In this document: one piece after another, positions 34,551 to 44,768 of the stretch | How the letters are laid out: every line of letters begins with the position of its first letter | Numbering within the stretch: the stretch's first letter is position 1 | Notes under the pieces: model-generated | Databases searched by the model: none | The model's input: the letters and a program-made list of their open reading frames with translations, nothing else | Told to the model about the DNA's origin: nothing | Origin: Accumulibacter sp. | GTDB lineage: Bacteria; Pseudomonadota; Gammaproteobacteria; Burkholderiales; Rhodocyclaceae | NCBI GenBank assembly: GCA_024235715.1 | Contig: JACKLW010000010.1 | Span: 62,001-126,000, forward strand | Length of the DNA stretch: 64,000 nucleotides | Direction: 5' to 3' | Position numbers and translations under genes: made by a program

Positions 34551-36938
34551 ATGTCAGAAAACACACAAGGTTTTCCATCCTGGTACGAAGAACGCCACGG
34601 CTATCAGCCGTTTCCGTGGCAGACGTCACTGGCCAAGCGAATCGCCGCGGGGGATTGGCCGGAAGCGCTCACACCGCCCACCGGTAGCGGCAAGACCGCC
34701 GTGATCGACATTTGGTTATGGGCGCGCCAACAAGGACATCGCGTTCCAAGACGACTGGTATACGTGATCGACCGTCGCCTGGTCGTTGACGGCGTCACTG
34801 CATACGCGACCGCCCTCGCCGCCAGCCTCGACGAGCACGAGCGGCCCGCCGTTGTCACCATGCGCGGTGGCATGACCGTAGACGATGTGTGGCTCGTTGA
34901 TCCTTTGCGCCTCGCCGTCATCGTCTCCACGGTCGATCAAGTGGGCTCCAGGCTGCTGTTCAGCGGGTACGGGATCAGTCCGAAGGCTGCCTCCATTCAT
35001 GCCGGGCTGCTCGGCAACGATGCCCTCTTCGTCGTCGATGAGGTTCATCTGGTTCGGCCGCTGCTGCAGACTCTGGACAGCATCGCTACCCAGCGCGGAG
35101 GCGCCCTGTCATTGCCTTGGCATGTGCTACCGATGTCCGCCACCTGGACAGGCGCCAATACCCACGGACTCACCGACGCCGATTGGGCGCATCCTGTACT
35201 GTCGCGAAGGCTCAAGGCCGCCAAGCCCGCACGGCTGATCAAGCTGCCAGCCGACGGCACCGACTTCCCCCGCACGTTAGCCGACGAGGCGCTGAAACTC
35301 CGCCAAGAAGGTGCCGGAGTAGTCGCCGTCGTGTGTAACCGCGTCGACCGAGCACGGGCAGTATTCGAGCACCTGAGAAGCCATGGCGAGGCAGTACTCC
35401 TGACCGGCCGCATACGCCCCTCCGACAAGGCGGCCTTGACACAAGAATACCTTCCAAGAATGGCCGTCGGAAGTCGCGGGCACCGCGACCCGCTCTTCGT
35501 CGTCGCAACACAGACCATCGAGGTGGGCGCGGACCTGGATATGGACGCCCTGGTTACCGAGTGTGCGCCGCTCTCCGCCCTTCTCCAACGAGCGGGGCGC
35601 CTCAACCGCCTGGGAGAACTGGCGAGCGCGTCGATGGTGATCGTCTACCAGACGCCGTTGATGAAATCCGACCCCATCTACGGCGAGGACATGGAACGAA
35701 CCTGGAAATGGCTCAACGCAGTGGCGGCGGGTAATCCGAAGACCGTCGACTTCGGCATCGGTGCAATGATGCACCTAATGGCCCAGCAGCAGCCCCCACA
35801 GGAAGACGAGCAGGAGGCGCCGGTCTTATTGCCCGCTCACGTCGACATGCTGTCGCAGACGTCTATACGCCATGGCATCAACGTTGCGCCCTGGCTGCAC
35901 GGCTGGAAATCCGGCTCGGCGGACGTTTTCCTATGCTGGCGTGCCGACCTTTCGAAGGTGTCCGTCGAGGCGGCGCCACCGGCCCAACAGGAACTGTTGG
36001 CAGTGCCCCTCTATGCGCTGCACCGCTGGAGCGCTGAGATCGCCGACATCGAAGGCGGCGAATCGATGAGGCGCACCCATGGCAAGGGTCGCGAGTGTAT
36101 CCGGTGGGATGGCGAGGAAGCACTGGAGATCAACACCGGCGCGGCGCGGGCCGGGGATACTCTTGTGCTTCCGGTCACTGCAGGAGGCGCCGACCAGTAC
36201 GGCTGGGCGCCGCGCTCCACAGTAGCGGTCACCGACGTCGGCGACACGGTGAGGCGTGTTCGACTGCATCCGGCTGTCCATCCCGAATTGGCAGACGAGA
36301 TTCGTGCGCTGCTCGGCGATGAGGATGCCGACGCCCTTGCTTGGCAAGACCTGGCGAGTCGAACCGACGTGCTTGACGGTGAACCAGGGCGAGTCCTGGC
36401 TTATCCAGGCGGCTGTCTGGTCTTGCGCGCGACAGAGTCGACCAGTCAGAGTGCGGTGCGCAAGGTGGCTCTCCGGGATCATCAACAGGCGGTCGGCGCG
36501 CGCGCTGCGACCCTGGCGCAGGGTAGCGGGCTGGGCCATGAGCTAGTCGAGGCAGTGCGGCGGGCAGGCGCCGGGCACGACACCGGCAAGCAGGATCGCC
36601 GCTGGCAGGCGATGGTCGGCGGCGACGGGTCGCTGCTGCTCGCGAAAGGCCCCGGCGGCGACACCCGCTGGATCAGTCTTCCGCGTGGTTGGCGACACGA
36701 AATGGCGTCGGCCGTTCACCAACACGACCCGCTGGTGCGGTACCTGGTAGGTAGCCACCATGGCCATGGCAGACCAATGCTGCCTGCGGCACCCGATATC
36801 GCTCTCTGGCGACAACTGGACGGCTGGGCAGAGTCTGCTGCCGAGTTGCAGGAGACCTACGGTCCTTGGGGCCTGGCCTATCTGGAGGCGCTGGTGCGGC
36901 TCGCGGATTGGAGCGTGAGCGCGGAGGAACAGGCGTGA
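34551..36938 (+). CDS. cas3: type I-G Cas3 helicase with C-terminal HD nuclease
   Basis: 795 residues. The helicase comes first: Walker A PPTGSGKTA (about residue 44), DEVH box VVDEVHLV (about 163), motif III PMSATW and motif VI QRAGRLNRLG. The HD nuclease is at the C-terminus (GHDTGKQDRRWQ, RHEMAS and VGSHHGHGRPM), the reverse of the order in most type I Cas3 proteins but normal for the GSU0051/Cas3u type. It unwinds and degrades target DNA recruited by Cascade. The stop overlaps the next gene by four bases (GTGA). Confidence 0.93.
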   Translation: MSENTQGFPSWYEERHGYQPFPWQTSLAKRIAAGDWPEALTPPTGSGKTAVIDIWLWARQQGHRVPRRLVYVIDRRLVVDGVTAYATALAASLDEHERPAVVTMRGGMTVDDVWLVDPLRLAVIVSTVDQVGSRLLFSGYGISPKAASIHAGLLGNDALFVVDEVHLVRPLLQTLDSIATQRGGALSLPWHVLPMSATWTGANTHGLTDADWAHPVLSRRLKAAKPARLIKLPADGTDFPRTLADEALKLRQEGAGVVAVVCNRVDRARAVFEHLRSHGEAVLLTGRIRPSDKAALTQEYLPRMAVGSRGHRDPLFVVATQTIEVGADLDMDALVTECAPLSALLQRAGRLNRLGELASASMVIVYQTPLMKSDPIYGEDMERTWKWLNAVAAGNPKTVDFGIGAMMHLMAQQQPPQEDEQEAPVLLPAHVDMLSQTSIRHGINVAPWLHGWKSGSADVFLCWRADLSKVSVEAAPPAQQELLAVPLYALHRWSAEIADIEGGESMRRTHGKGRECIRWDGEEALEINTGAARAGDTLVLPVTAGGADQYGWAPRSTVAVTDVGDTVRRVRLHPAVHPELADEIRALLGDEDADALAWQDLASRTDVLDGEPGRVLAYPGGCLVLRATESTSQSAVRKVALRDHQQAVGARAATLAQGSGLGHELVEAVRRAGAGHDTGKQDRRWQAMVGGDGSLLLAKGPGGDTRWISLPRGWRHEMASAVHQHDPLVRYLVGSHHGHGRPMLPAAPDIALWRQLDGWAESAAELQETYGPWGLAYLEALVRLADWSVSAEEQA

Positions 36939-37798
36939 AGCTCACCGCATTGCGACCGAACAACCCCGTTGCGGTCATGGCCGCCTACGGGGCTCTGCGC
37001 CTGTTGCCTGGCGCAAGGCTGCGCTGGGATGGCCCCTGCCCGGAGTTGGAGTGGAAAGGCGACGTGATTGACCAACTCGCCGGACGCCTCCAGGAGCGGC
37101 TCACAGCGCCGGAAGTGAACTTGATCGACGACGCACGTGCGATCGATGGAGCGGCGGCCTACCGGCAACTTGGCGACCATATGCCTAGCGAGTGGCTGAT
37201 CGCATATGCTGCTGAGACGTCTACGGGGCTCAACCGAAAGGGTCTGCGGTTGCTCGGGGGACCACACCAGTTCATTGCCAACGCGCGCAGGATCATGGAA
37301 TCACTTCTCAAGAAGGACGTCCGCCGGAAGCTCCAAGAAGGCTTGCTTGGTCCTTGGCGCTACGAGGACAAGGGCCTGCAGGCCTGGGGCTGGGATGCGG
37401 CTGCCAGAATCGACGCGGCAGCGGTCCCCATGAACGTTAGTTCGGCAGACAAATTCGGTGTCCTGGGGGCCTACTGGCTGGCATGGGAGTCTCTCCCGTT
37501 CTGGCCAATGGTCAACGGATACACAGTAGGCATGGCGAAACATTACTGGGTCTACCCGACCTGTGCCGAATGGCTCGGCGCAGGCGGATTGCGTGCGCTG
37601 ATCCTAGGCGCGGCGGGACTGCATGACCGAGAAGCACAAGCGCTGGGTGTAACTCGGTGGCGCTCCGAGAAGATCGTCAGTGGAAAAATGGGCGCGGTAC
37701 TGGGTTGGGCACTGCCCGTTCCCGCGCGAACCCCTAGTGGCCGAGGAAACACTGGGAGGTTCGCGCGCGTGGAAAGCCACGCAGGATCAATCGATTGA
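36935..37798 (+). CDS. putative type I-G Cas8-like subunit (GSU0052-like)
   Basis: 287 residues from the GTG at 36935, overlapping the cas3 stop. The N-terminus VKLTALRPNNPVAVMAAYGALRLL and the motif LRWDGPCPELEW are typical of a small protein that follows cas3 in type I-G loci and is treated as a divergent large subunit (Cas8u2) or a Cas3-extension family. No larger Csx17/Cas8 gene is present, so this is the best candidate for PAM recognition in the complex. Assignment is by position and weak family resemblance. Confidence 0.65.
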   Translation: MKLTALRPNNPVAVMAAYGALRLLPGARLRWDGPCPELEWKGDVIDQLAGRLQERLTAPEVNLIDDARAIDGAAAYRQLGDHMPSEWLIAYAAETSTGLNRKGLRLLGGPHQFIANARRIMESLLKKDVRRKLQEGLLGPWRYEDKGLQAWGWDAAARIDAAAVPMNVSSADKFGVLGAYWLAWESLPFWPMVNGYTVGMAKHYWVYPTCAEWLGAGGLRALILGAAGLHDREAQALGVTRWRSEKIVSGKMGAVLGWALPVPARTPSGRGNTGRFARVESHAGSID

Positions 37799-37900
37799 GG
37801 CCGATGGAACCGCTAGACTTCCGTTGCGCGTACGTACGCCGGACAGGTTCGCGCGAAAGCGCCGGTTTTGGCTATGGAATCAGGCAGCTGAAGAGGAGCC
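37799..37900 (+). promoter_or_regulatory. probable CRISPR leader
   Basis: About 100 bases between the last cas gene and the first repeat. They contain the perfect 12-base palindrome GCGTACGTACGC at 37828-37839. The leader side is deduced from the degenerate repeat at the other end of the array. Confidence 0.5.
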
Positions 37901-38366
37901 GCCGCATCTCGCCCTTCGGGGCGGGCTTCGTTGAAGGTTCGGCCTTGTGCATGGCGCGATCGCTGTGCGGCAGCCGCATCTCGCCCTTCGGGGCGGGCTT
38001 CGTTGAAGGGCCGTTGAAACGGAAGCCCGCATCGACCTCACCAGGCCGCATCTCGCCCTTCGGGGCGGGCTTCGTTGAAGGCAGGGCGACCACGCCAACG
38101 CGCAGAAGGTCGAGCGCCGCATCTCGCCCTTCGGGGCGGGCTTCGTTGAAGGTTGACCACCCACGCGGCGGCGAAGCCGTCGGCGCGCCGCATCTCGCCC
38201 TTCGGGGCGGGCTTCGTTGAAGGCGCTGAGACGTGAAACCGCGTGCCGCGGGTGCAGGCCGCATCTCGCCCTTCGGGGCGGGCTTCGTTGAAAGTCATCG
38301 CGCAGATGGTCGGCCTCCTTGATCTGCGCTATCGTATCCCGCCCGTCGGGGTAGGCTTCGGTTCAG
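37901..38366 (+). CRISPR. CRISPR array, seven repeats and six spacers (type I-G)
   Basis: Repeats of 36 bases start at 37901, 37973, 38045, 38116, 38187, 38258 and 38331, with spacers of 35-37 bases. Repeats 1-5 are identical, beginning GCCGCATCTCG and ending GGGCTTCGTTGAAG. Repeat 6 has an A at its last base, and the terminal repeat at 38331 is strongly diverged, marking the trailer end. The centre CGCCC-TTCG-GGGCG can form a five-base-pair hairpin with a UUCG loop. It is transcribed forward, directly downstream of the cas genes. Confidence 0.97.
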
Positions 38367-38584
38367 CGGAGACCCTCCGGTCACCTCATTACGCGATAGA
38401 CGGTTCGGGTCGCCTCGGCCCTATCGAGAACTACGCACACGAAATCGGCAGACACCGTTACCGCGTAACACCTGCGTCAATCAGGTACCGACCCGGCCAA
38501 GCACCAGGTTCTGCTTTGGCGGAAGTGGTTCGGATTGCCCGAATCCGGCTACATGGTGGCTACACGAAAGCCAGAAAGCAAAAA

Positions 38585-38604
38585 GCCAACCTGGGCAGGT
38601 TGGC
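38585..38604 (-). terminator. intrinsic terminator of tRNA-Ser
   Basis: Read on the minus strand, a GCCAACC-TGCCCA-GGTTGGC hairpin with seven paired bases is followed by TTTTT, just downstream of the tRNA. Confidence 0.85.
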
Positions 38605-38620
38605 CTAAGTGCTTTATTCC

Positions 38621-38710
<90 letters not shown>

Positions 38711-38891
38711 GACGGGGCGCAATGTTAGCACAAGATGTGCCAGGCAAAAGCGCTGGCGGCAAGATTCTTCGGGGCAATCGCATGAATCTCATGCAACACC
38801 GAACAGTTCGGCACTGAAGGTGTCGGCGACTGCCTGCGCCAGCAATTTCCACGAGATCGTGCCCGACTTTCGCGGACAGCGCGGGGCAGAC

Positions 38892-38930
38892 GCAGCGGGC
38901 GAGCGAAACGAAGCGTCGCCTGCCCGCTGC
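38892..38930 (-). terminator. hairpin after dddY, possible terminator
   Basis: GCAGCGGGC and GCCCGCTGC form a nine-base stem starting eight bases past the dddY stop. No clear run of U follows, so termination by it is uncertain. Confidence 0.4.
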
Positions 38931-38938
38931 GTGCCGAC

Positions 38939-40144
38939 TCAGGGCTTCCAGTCGTGCAGGTCGCAGACCGCCTTGTCGCCCGGCATCATCCCCTTTGGCC
39001 CATTCTTGCCGACGGCCGGCCGGCACAGGCGAGTGCTCTGCTCGTTGTCCTGCGCGGTCGAACGTGCCCAGACGGTGACCAGGCCGGAGTTCTCGATGGT
39101 CTGATTGCAGCCGTCGATGGCGTAGAAGGCATGGATGGCGTTACGTTCGAAGTAGGTCAGCCACTCCTTGTCCGGGTCCTGGTTGGCGAACCATTTCTTC
39201 CATTTTCCCTGGGAGCCGTCGACGGCCACCTGCCAGCCCTTTTCCTTCCGCTCCTGCGTGAACTGGTCACTGTCCCAGTGCATGACCATGTACTTGTTCT
39301 GGTCGATGCACTGCGGCTTGGTCAAGGTCATGTAGATCTCCTGCGGATGGTGATAGTGGAAAGGGTAGGAGGTGTTGAAGAGCTGCACGGTCATGCCGAT
39401 CTCGGCGCCGACCTTCTCGCCGTCGATCTCCTTGATGCGCAGGTTGCCCCACGGACCCATCAGCTCGGCATAGAGATAGCCGCCGCGGAAACGGTCGCTG
39501 CCTGCCGCCGGATTCTCCGCGTAGAACGGTATCCAGCCCACCGACGACCACAGTGTCGGCAGACCGTTGATGCTGATGTCCCGTTTCCAGTGCGGCCTGG
39601 TGTCGGTGCGCGCGGCGACCGCGACGAAGTTCTCGTTGAGTTCCATTCCCGCCGTGCCGATTGCCCCGCCCATTTTCGCGTAATAGTCGGTCAGCAAGGG
39701 GCGATTGAGCCATTGCGCTGTCGCCGACAGCTTCTGCACCGACGCACCGGGCGTGTAGAGCGCGAAGGCTGGATAGTCTTTCTGCGGATCGAAGCAGGCT
39801 TTCGCCTTCTCCGGCTCGGCGACGACTGCCTTGAGATGCTTGGCCAGCAGTTCGATGTCGCGATAGCGCATGATGCAGCGGCTCTGCTGTTTGCCGGTTG
39901 CCGATTGATACGTCTGGATAGTGGCCTCGGCGGAATCCAGGCATTGGCCGCTGGGCGTCTGCAGCACCTTGAGGTACTCGTCGAGATAGATCAGTGACTC
40001 GTTCCAGAACGCGTCAACCAGTTTCTGCTCTTCGCTACTGTACTGTTTTTGCTGCACATCGTCCTGACACTTGAACTCCGCTGCCAGCGCCGACGAGCAC
40101 GCCAACGTCGTCGCCACCGCAAAAACCGTGATTTGCTTGCGCAT
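38939..40144 (-). CDS. dddY: periplasmic DMSP lyase, DddY-like
   Basis: 401 residues with a Sec signal peptide ([20 protein letters not shown], cleavage near AAEF). A C-terminal cupin carries [14 protein letters not shown], in which His263, His265, Glu269 and Tyr271 fall at the same numbers as the zinc ligands and catalytic Tyr I recall for DddY, and His338 (RNAIHAF) supplies the remaining ligand. DddY cleaves dimethylsulfoniopropionate to acrylate and dimethyl sulfide in the periplasm. The ATG has GGAG eight bases upstream. It lies 77 bases downstream of acuI on the same strand, whose product disposes of acryloyl-CoA. Related cupin proteins of unknown substrate remain an alternative. Confidence 0.85.
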   Translation of the reverse strand: MRKQITVFAVATTLACSSALAAEFKCQDDVQQKQYSSEEQKLVDAFWNESLIYLDEYLKVLQTPSGQCLDSAEATIQTYQSATGKQQSRCIMRYRDIELLAKHLKAVVAEPEKAKACFDPQKDYPAFALYTPGASVQKLSATAQWLNRPLLTDYYAKMGGAIGTAGMELNENFVAVAARTDTRPHWKRDISINGLPTLWSSVGWIPFYAENPAAGSDRFRGGYLYAELMGPWGNLRIKEIDGEKVGAEIGMTVQLFNTSYPFHYHHPQEIYMTLTKPQCIDQNKYMVMHWDSDQFTQERKEKGWQVAVDGSQGKWKKWFANQDPDKEWLTYFERNAIHAFYAIDGCNQTIENSGLVTVWARSTAQDNEQSTRLCRPAVGKNGPKGMMPGDKAVCDLHDWKP

Positions 40145-40221
40145 TGTCTCTTCTCCTCACCAGGTGAATGGTTTGCCGGTTCCCTGCCTGCGCCGGATCC
40201 CTCTGTCTTGCTTCCTTGCCA

Positions 40222-40710
40222 TCAGCGATTTACATCGACGACCACGCGACCGCGCACCTTGCCTTCAAGCAGCTGGCTGGCGACCGGAATGGCTTCGTCA
40301 AGGCCAATCTCGTTGGTGATCAGGCCGAGCTTCGCAAGGTCCAGATCGAGGCCCAGGCGCTGCCATGCCAGCAGGCGATCGGGACGCGGACACATGACGC
40401 TATCGACACCGGCCAGCGTCACGCCGCGCAGGATGAAAGGTGCGACGCTGGACGGGAAATCCATGCCGCCGGCCAGACCACAGGCGGCCACCACGCCACG
40501 GTAGCTGGTCGTCGCGCAGACGTTGGCCAGGGTATGGCTGCCGACCACATCGACCGCACCTGCCCAGCGTTCCCGGCCCAGAGGCTTGCCCGGTGACGAA
40601 AAGAGCGAACGATCGAGTACCTCGGTGGCGCCCAGCCGTTTGACGTAATCGCCCTCCTCCGGCCGACCGCTGACGCCAACCACCGTGTAGCCGAGTCTGG
40701 ACAATACGGA
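40222..40710 (-). CDS. acuI: acuI exon 2 (C-terminal part of acryloyl-CoA reductase)
   Basis: This is the 3' part of acuI, encoding 162 residues from SVLSRLGYTVVGVSGRPEE to GRVVVDVNR and a TGA. It contains the second half of the nucleotide-binding domain and the C-terminal catalytic fold of the YhdH/AcuI family (ACGLAGGMDFPSSVAPFILRGVTLAGVDSV). The frame continues exactly from exon 1 if bases 40711-42548 are removed. Without splicing this part would not be made from the acuI start. Confidence 0.9.
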   Translation of the reverse strand, partial: SVLSRLGYTVVGVSGRPEEGDYVKRLGATEVLDRSLFSSPGKPLGRERWAGAVDVVGSHTLANVCATTSYRGVVAACGLAGGMDFPSSVAPFILRGVTLAGVDSVMCPRPDRLLAWQRLGLDLDLAKLGLITNEIGLDEAIPVASQLLEGKVRGRVVVDVNR

Positions 40711-42548
40711 ATCGGGATAGGGGCAGTCAGTTTCCGGACCGACCCCTCCCACACCACCCGGCATGCGGGTCCGCACCGGGCGGTTCGAGAAGTTGAGGTC
40801 ATGAAAGCCGTGGTACGCCGAGTCGGTCAAAGTAGGCGATGGGCATGAGCCTGTTCAACTCAAGCCGGCTGTTGTGCCACCAGCGAGTGGTATTGCCCGC
40901 CACCCTCGCTGCTTGGTCTGAACTTGCACCCAATGTCCGCAATTCCCGATAGATCGTCGTTCCCCGTCGCCAGTGCTTGAGCTGCAAAGCACGCAGGCGG
41001 TGTCGCAGCCATTCGTCCAGTCCACGAAAGACCCCGGGCGTCTGCGCCAATTGGAAATAGGCTTTCCAACCGGGCATGTAACGCCGCAGTTCTTGCGCAA
41101 CTTCGTCGAGGCTGCGTCCGCACGTCCGGCGAGTGATTTGCCGAATGCGCTGCTTGAAGGTGTCGATGGCCTTGGTTGCCACTGAACGCTTAACCTCACC
41201 CCCTGCGGCACGCCACAGAGCAAAACCGAGGAACTTGCGGCCGGTCGCGCGAGCAACAGCAGTCTTGGTTTCATTCACCTTCAAGTGAAGTCGGTCGTAG
41301 AGTTTTCGCAGTCCGTCCAGCACTCGTTCGCCGGCTTTCCGACTGCGCACATAGACATTGCAGTCGTCAGCATAGCGCACGAACCGATGGCCACGTCGCT
41401 CCAGTTCCCGATCCACTTCGTCCAGCAACACGTTGGCCAGAAGCGGCGATAGCGGTCCGCCTTGCGGGGTGCCCTCGTATCGCTCCATGACCACGCCGCC
41501 GTCCATGATGCCCGCCGCAAGGTATCGCCGAATCAGCCGAAGTACGGCTTTGTCGTCGATCCGCTTGGCTAGCCGATCCATGAGTACGTCGTGATTGACC
41601 CGATCAAAGAACTTTTCCAAATCAACATCCACCACCACCTTCCAGCCTGCTTGCACATGGCACTGCGCTTGTCGCACCGCATCATGCGCACGTCGGCCCG
41701 GTCGAAAGCCGTAGCTGTGTTCGGAGAACGTCGGATCGATCAGGGGTTGCAGAACTTGCAGCAGGGCTTGCTGGATAAGCCGATCGATCACGGTGGGTAT
41801 CCCCAGCTCCCGCATCCCGCCCCCAGATTTGGGTATCTGCACCCGGCGTACCGGCCGTGGCCGATAGCGTCCCGTTTGCAGGTCTTCCCTGATCCGGAGC
41901 CAGTGCGTCTTGAGATACTCAGTCGTGGCTTCGATCGTCAGTCCATCTACCCCAGCACTACCGCGATTGGCCTTGACGCGTTTCCACGCCATGGCCATAT
42001 TCCCTCTCGCGAGCGCCTGCGTCAGCAGGTCGTCTCGCCCCAAGCCTTCGCTCCCTTGTCCCGCCAGCCGTACTTCATCGCGTCCGATTCCCGGCAAGGC
42101 TTCACCCGGCCCGCTTTCGGTTCGCCCCGGTTGCCCAGGCTTCTGATGCACTGCACGTCCAAGAGACATGGTTGTCGGCTTTCCTTCTCGTTCGGCCCTT
42201 CACTCCACGCAGGCAGCTACTACGGCCTCTGCTGACTCCTCGCTCCGCGTTTCCGCGTCGACCTTTCAGCCATGAGGCGAGGTCTCCCCAGGTAAGAACG
42301 CGATCCTTCCCCGCACAGCCGCCAGATTTACGCCGCCTGAGCCTTGGCCACGAGAGCTTCGCGGATCGTTGCCCGCTCGCCCTGCTCGGCTGCGCCTCGT
42401 ATCTGGTTCTTGTCCATCGGCTCGCGGTTTCGCTCCACGCTTCCTCCCCACACTCGGTCGCCCTCGTGCAGTTGCGCTTCACTTCGTTTGCTGTGGCCAA
42501 CTTACGGGAGGACTTCCACCTCCAAGATCGCGCCCATGCTGGGCGCAC
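40711..42548 (-). mobile_element. group II intron inserted in acuI
   Basis: An 1838-base element on the minus strand. It begins GTGCGCCCAGC, matching the GUGYG start of group II introns, and ends in CCCTATCCCGAT. Upstream of the end, GCCCGGTGCGGACCCGCATGCCGGGT lies in the position expected for domain V (seen at about 40748-40790 on the plus strand). The reverse transcriptase gene is inside. Excision joins GTCGCCGTT to TCCGTATTGTCC, restoring the reading frame and the family sequence [16 protein letters not shown]. Confidence 0.88.
40799..42169 (-). CDS. ltrA: group II intron reverse transcriptase/maturase (LtrA type)
   Basis: 456 residues. The RT domain has RT0-RT7 motifs including [58 protein letters not shown], the [11 protein letters not shown] block, [15 protein letters not shown], the catalytic RYADDCNVY and FLGF. 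The maturase (X) domain follows ([26 protein letters not shown]). No HNH endonuclease is present at the C-terminus. It would splice and mobilise its host intron, and it appears intact. Confidence 0.95.
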   Translation of the reverse strand: MSLGRAVHQKPGQPGRTESGPGEALPGIGRDEVRLAGQGSEGLGRDDLLTQALARGNMAMAWKRVKANRGSAGVDGLTIEATTEYLKTHWLRIREDLQTGRYRPRPVRRVQIPKSGGGMRELGIPTVIDRLIQQALLQVLQPLIDPTFSEHSYGFRPGRRAHDAVRQAQCHVQAGWKVVVDVDLEKFFDRVNHDVLMDRLAKRIDDKAVLRLIRRYLAAGIMDGGVVMERYEGTPQGGPLSPLLANVLLDEVDRELERRGHRFVRYADDCNVYVRSRKAGERVLDGLRKLYDRLHLKVNETKTAVARATGRKFLGFALWRAAGGEVKRSVATKAIDTFKQRIRQITRRTCGRSLDEVAQELRRYMPGWKAYFQLAQTPGVFRGLDEWLRHRLRALQLKHWRRGTTIYRELRTLGASSDQAARVAGNTTRWWHNSRLELNRLMPIAYFDRLGVPRLS

Positions 42549-43043
42549 AACGGCGACGCTGCCGACACCGCCGGCAGCGCCGGTAACCAGAATTTCGCCC
42601 CTGTCCGGCGTCACACCGTGGCGTTCGAGGGCGAGGACGCAGAGCATCGCGGTGTAACCGGCGGTGCCGATGGCCATCGCCTGTTGCGGTGTGAATTGCA
42701 CCGGTAGCGGTACCAGCCAGTCACCGTTGAGGCGGGCTTTCTGCGCCAGGCCGCCCCAGTGCACTTCGCCGACACCCCAGCCGTTGAGTACGACGGAGTC
42801 ACCGGGCTTGTACGCCGAGTGGCTGCTCGCCTCGACAGTACCGACCAGATCGACGCCTGGAACCATCGGGAACCTGCGAACCACCGGGCCCTTGCCGGTA
42901 ATGGCGAGACCGTCCTTGTAGTTGAGAGTCGAATGACTCACCCGGACGGTCACGTCGCCATCGGGCAGCTGGGCGTCATCGATTTCGCGCACTGCCGCCC
43001 GATAACCCGCCTCGTCCTTCTCGATCAGAATCCCTTTGAACAT
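42549..43043 (-). CDS. acuI: acuI exon 1 (N-terminal part of acryloyl-CoA reductase)
   Basis: 165 codons from the ATG at 43043, preceded by AAGGAG, up to the intron. The sequence [45 protein letters not shown] and [11 protein letters not shown] is the N-terminal GroES-like domain and cofactor site of the AcuI/YhdH MDR family, which reduces acryloyl-CoA to propionyl-CoA with NADPH. Spliced, the gene encodes 327 residues, the usual family length. The unspliced frame instead runs into the intron and ends as a 313-residue chimera. Confidence 0.92.
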
Positions 43044-43061
43044 ATCCTCACTCCTTCGGTT

Positions 43062-43091
43062 GTATTAGACCATTCGTCTAATATTTGACAA
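43062..43091 (-). promoter_or_regulatory. sigma70-type promoter of acuI
   Basis: On the minus strand, TTGTCA (43086-43091) and TAATAC (43062-43067) are separated by 18 bases, ending 18 bases before the acuI ATG. The palindrome at 43064-43082 fills the spacer and overlaps the -10 element. Confidence 0.65.
43064..43082. promoter_or_regulatory. operator 1 in the acuI promoter
   Basis: ATTAGACCATTCGTCTAAT is a perfect palindrome with seven-base arms and a five-base centre. The TAGAC...GTCTA form resembles operators of NemR/AcuR-like TetR repressors. No such regulator gene lies next to it in this window. Confidence 0.6.
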
Positions 43092-43197
43092 GGAAAAACG
43101 GCGCGATAGCACGCCGGATTGCGCAGAAACGCTTCCTCAGGAACCGATCAGCGCCGGCCGGACGGCCGGAAGCAATATCAGAGTCCGTGGAAACGAT

Positions 43198-43216
43198 ATT
43201 AGACTACTTGTCTATT
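43198..43216. promoter_or_regulatory. operator 2 upstream of acuI
   Basis: ATTAGACTACTTGTCTATT repeats operator 1 with one arm mismatch, 134 bases upstream of it. The rest of the 43044-43365 interval holds no supported gene. Two copies suggest cooperative or looping repression, or control of a second promoter. Confidence 0.5.
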
Positions 43217-43365
43217 AATTGCAAGCCGACGGGAGTCAGGGCCATCGCATGCATCTCATGCAAGGCCCAGGCGTCGCGCGCGGAAGGTATCGACAGTGGC
43301 GCCGATCAGGTGCCGACGCTCGCCGGCTTCGAGAAAATGCTGGCCGCACTCGCGGCCGAACCTCC

Positions 43366-44658
<1,293 letters not shown>

Positions 44659-44768
44659 TCAGGTTGGCGATCACGGCAGCCGCGAATCGGCGCTCCTTCG
44701 CCCCGCCGCCAGCCCAACCGGGCATGGCTGCACGAGCGCGAAACGGCGCTGGTCGGCCGGCAGTCCGC

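Noticed and set aside
42102-43043. A 313-residue protein starting as AcuI
   Set aside because: It is exon 1 of acuI reading through into the group II intron; the real C-terminal part lies at 40222-40710.
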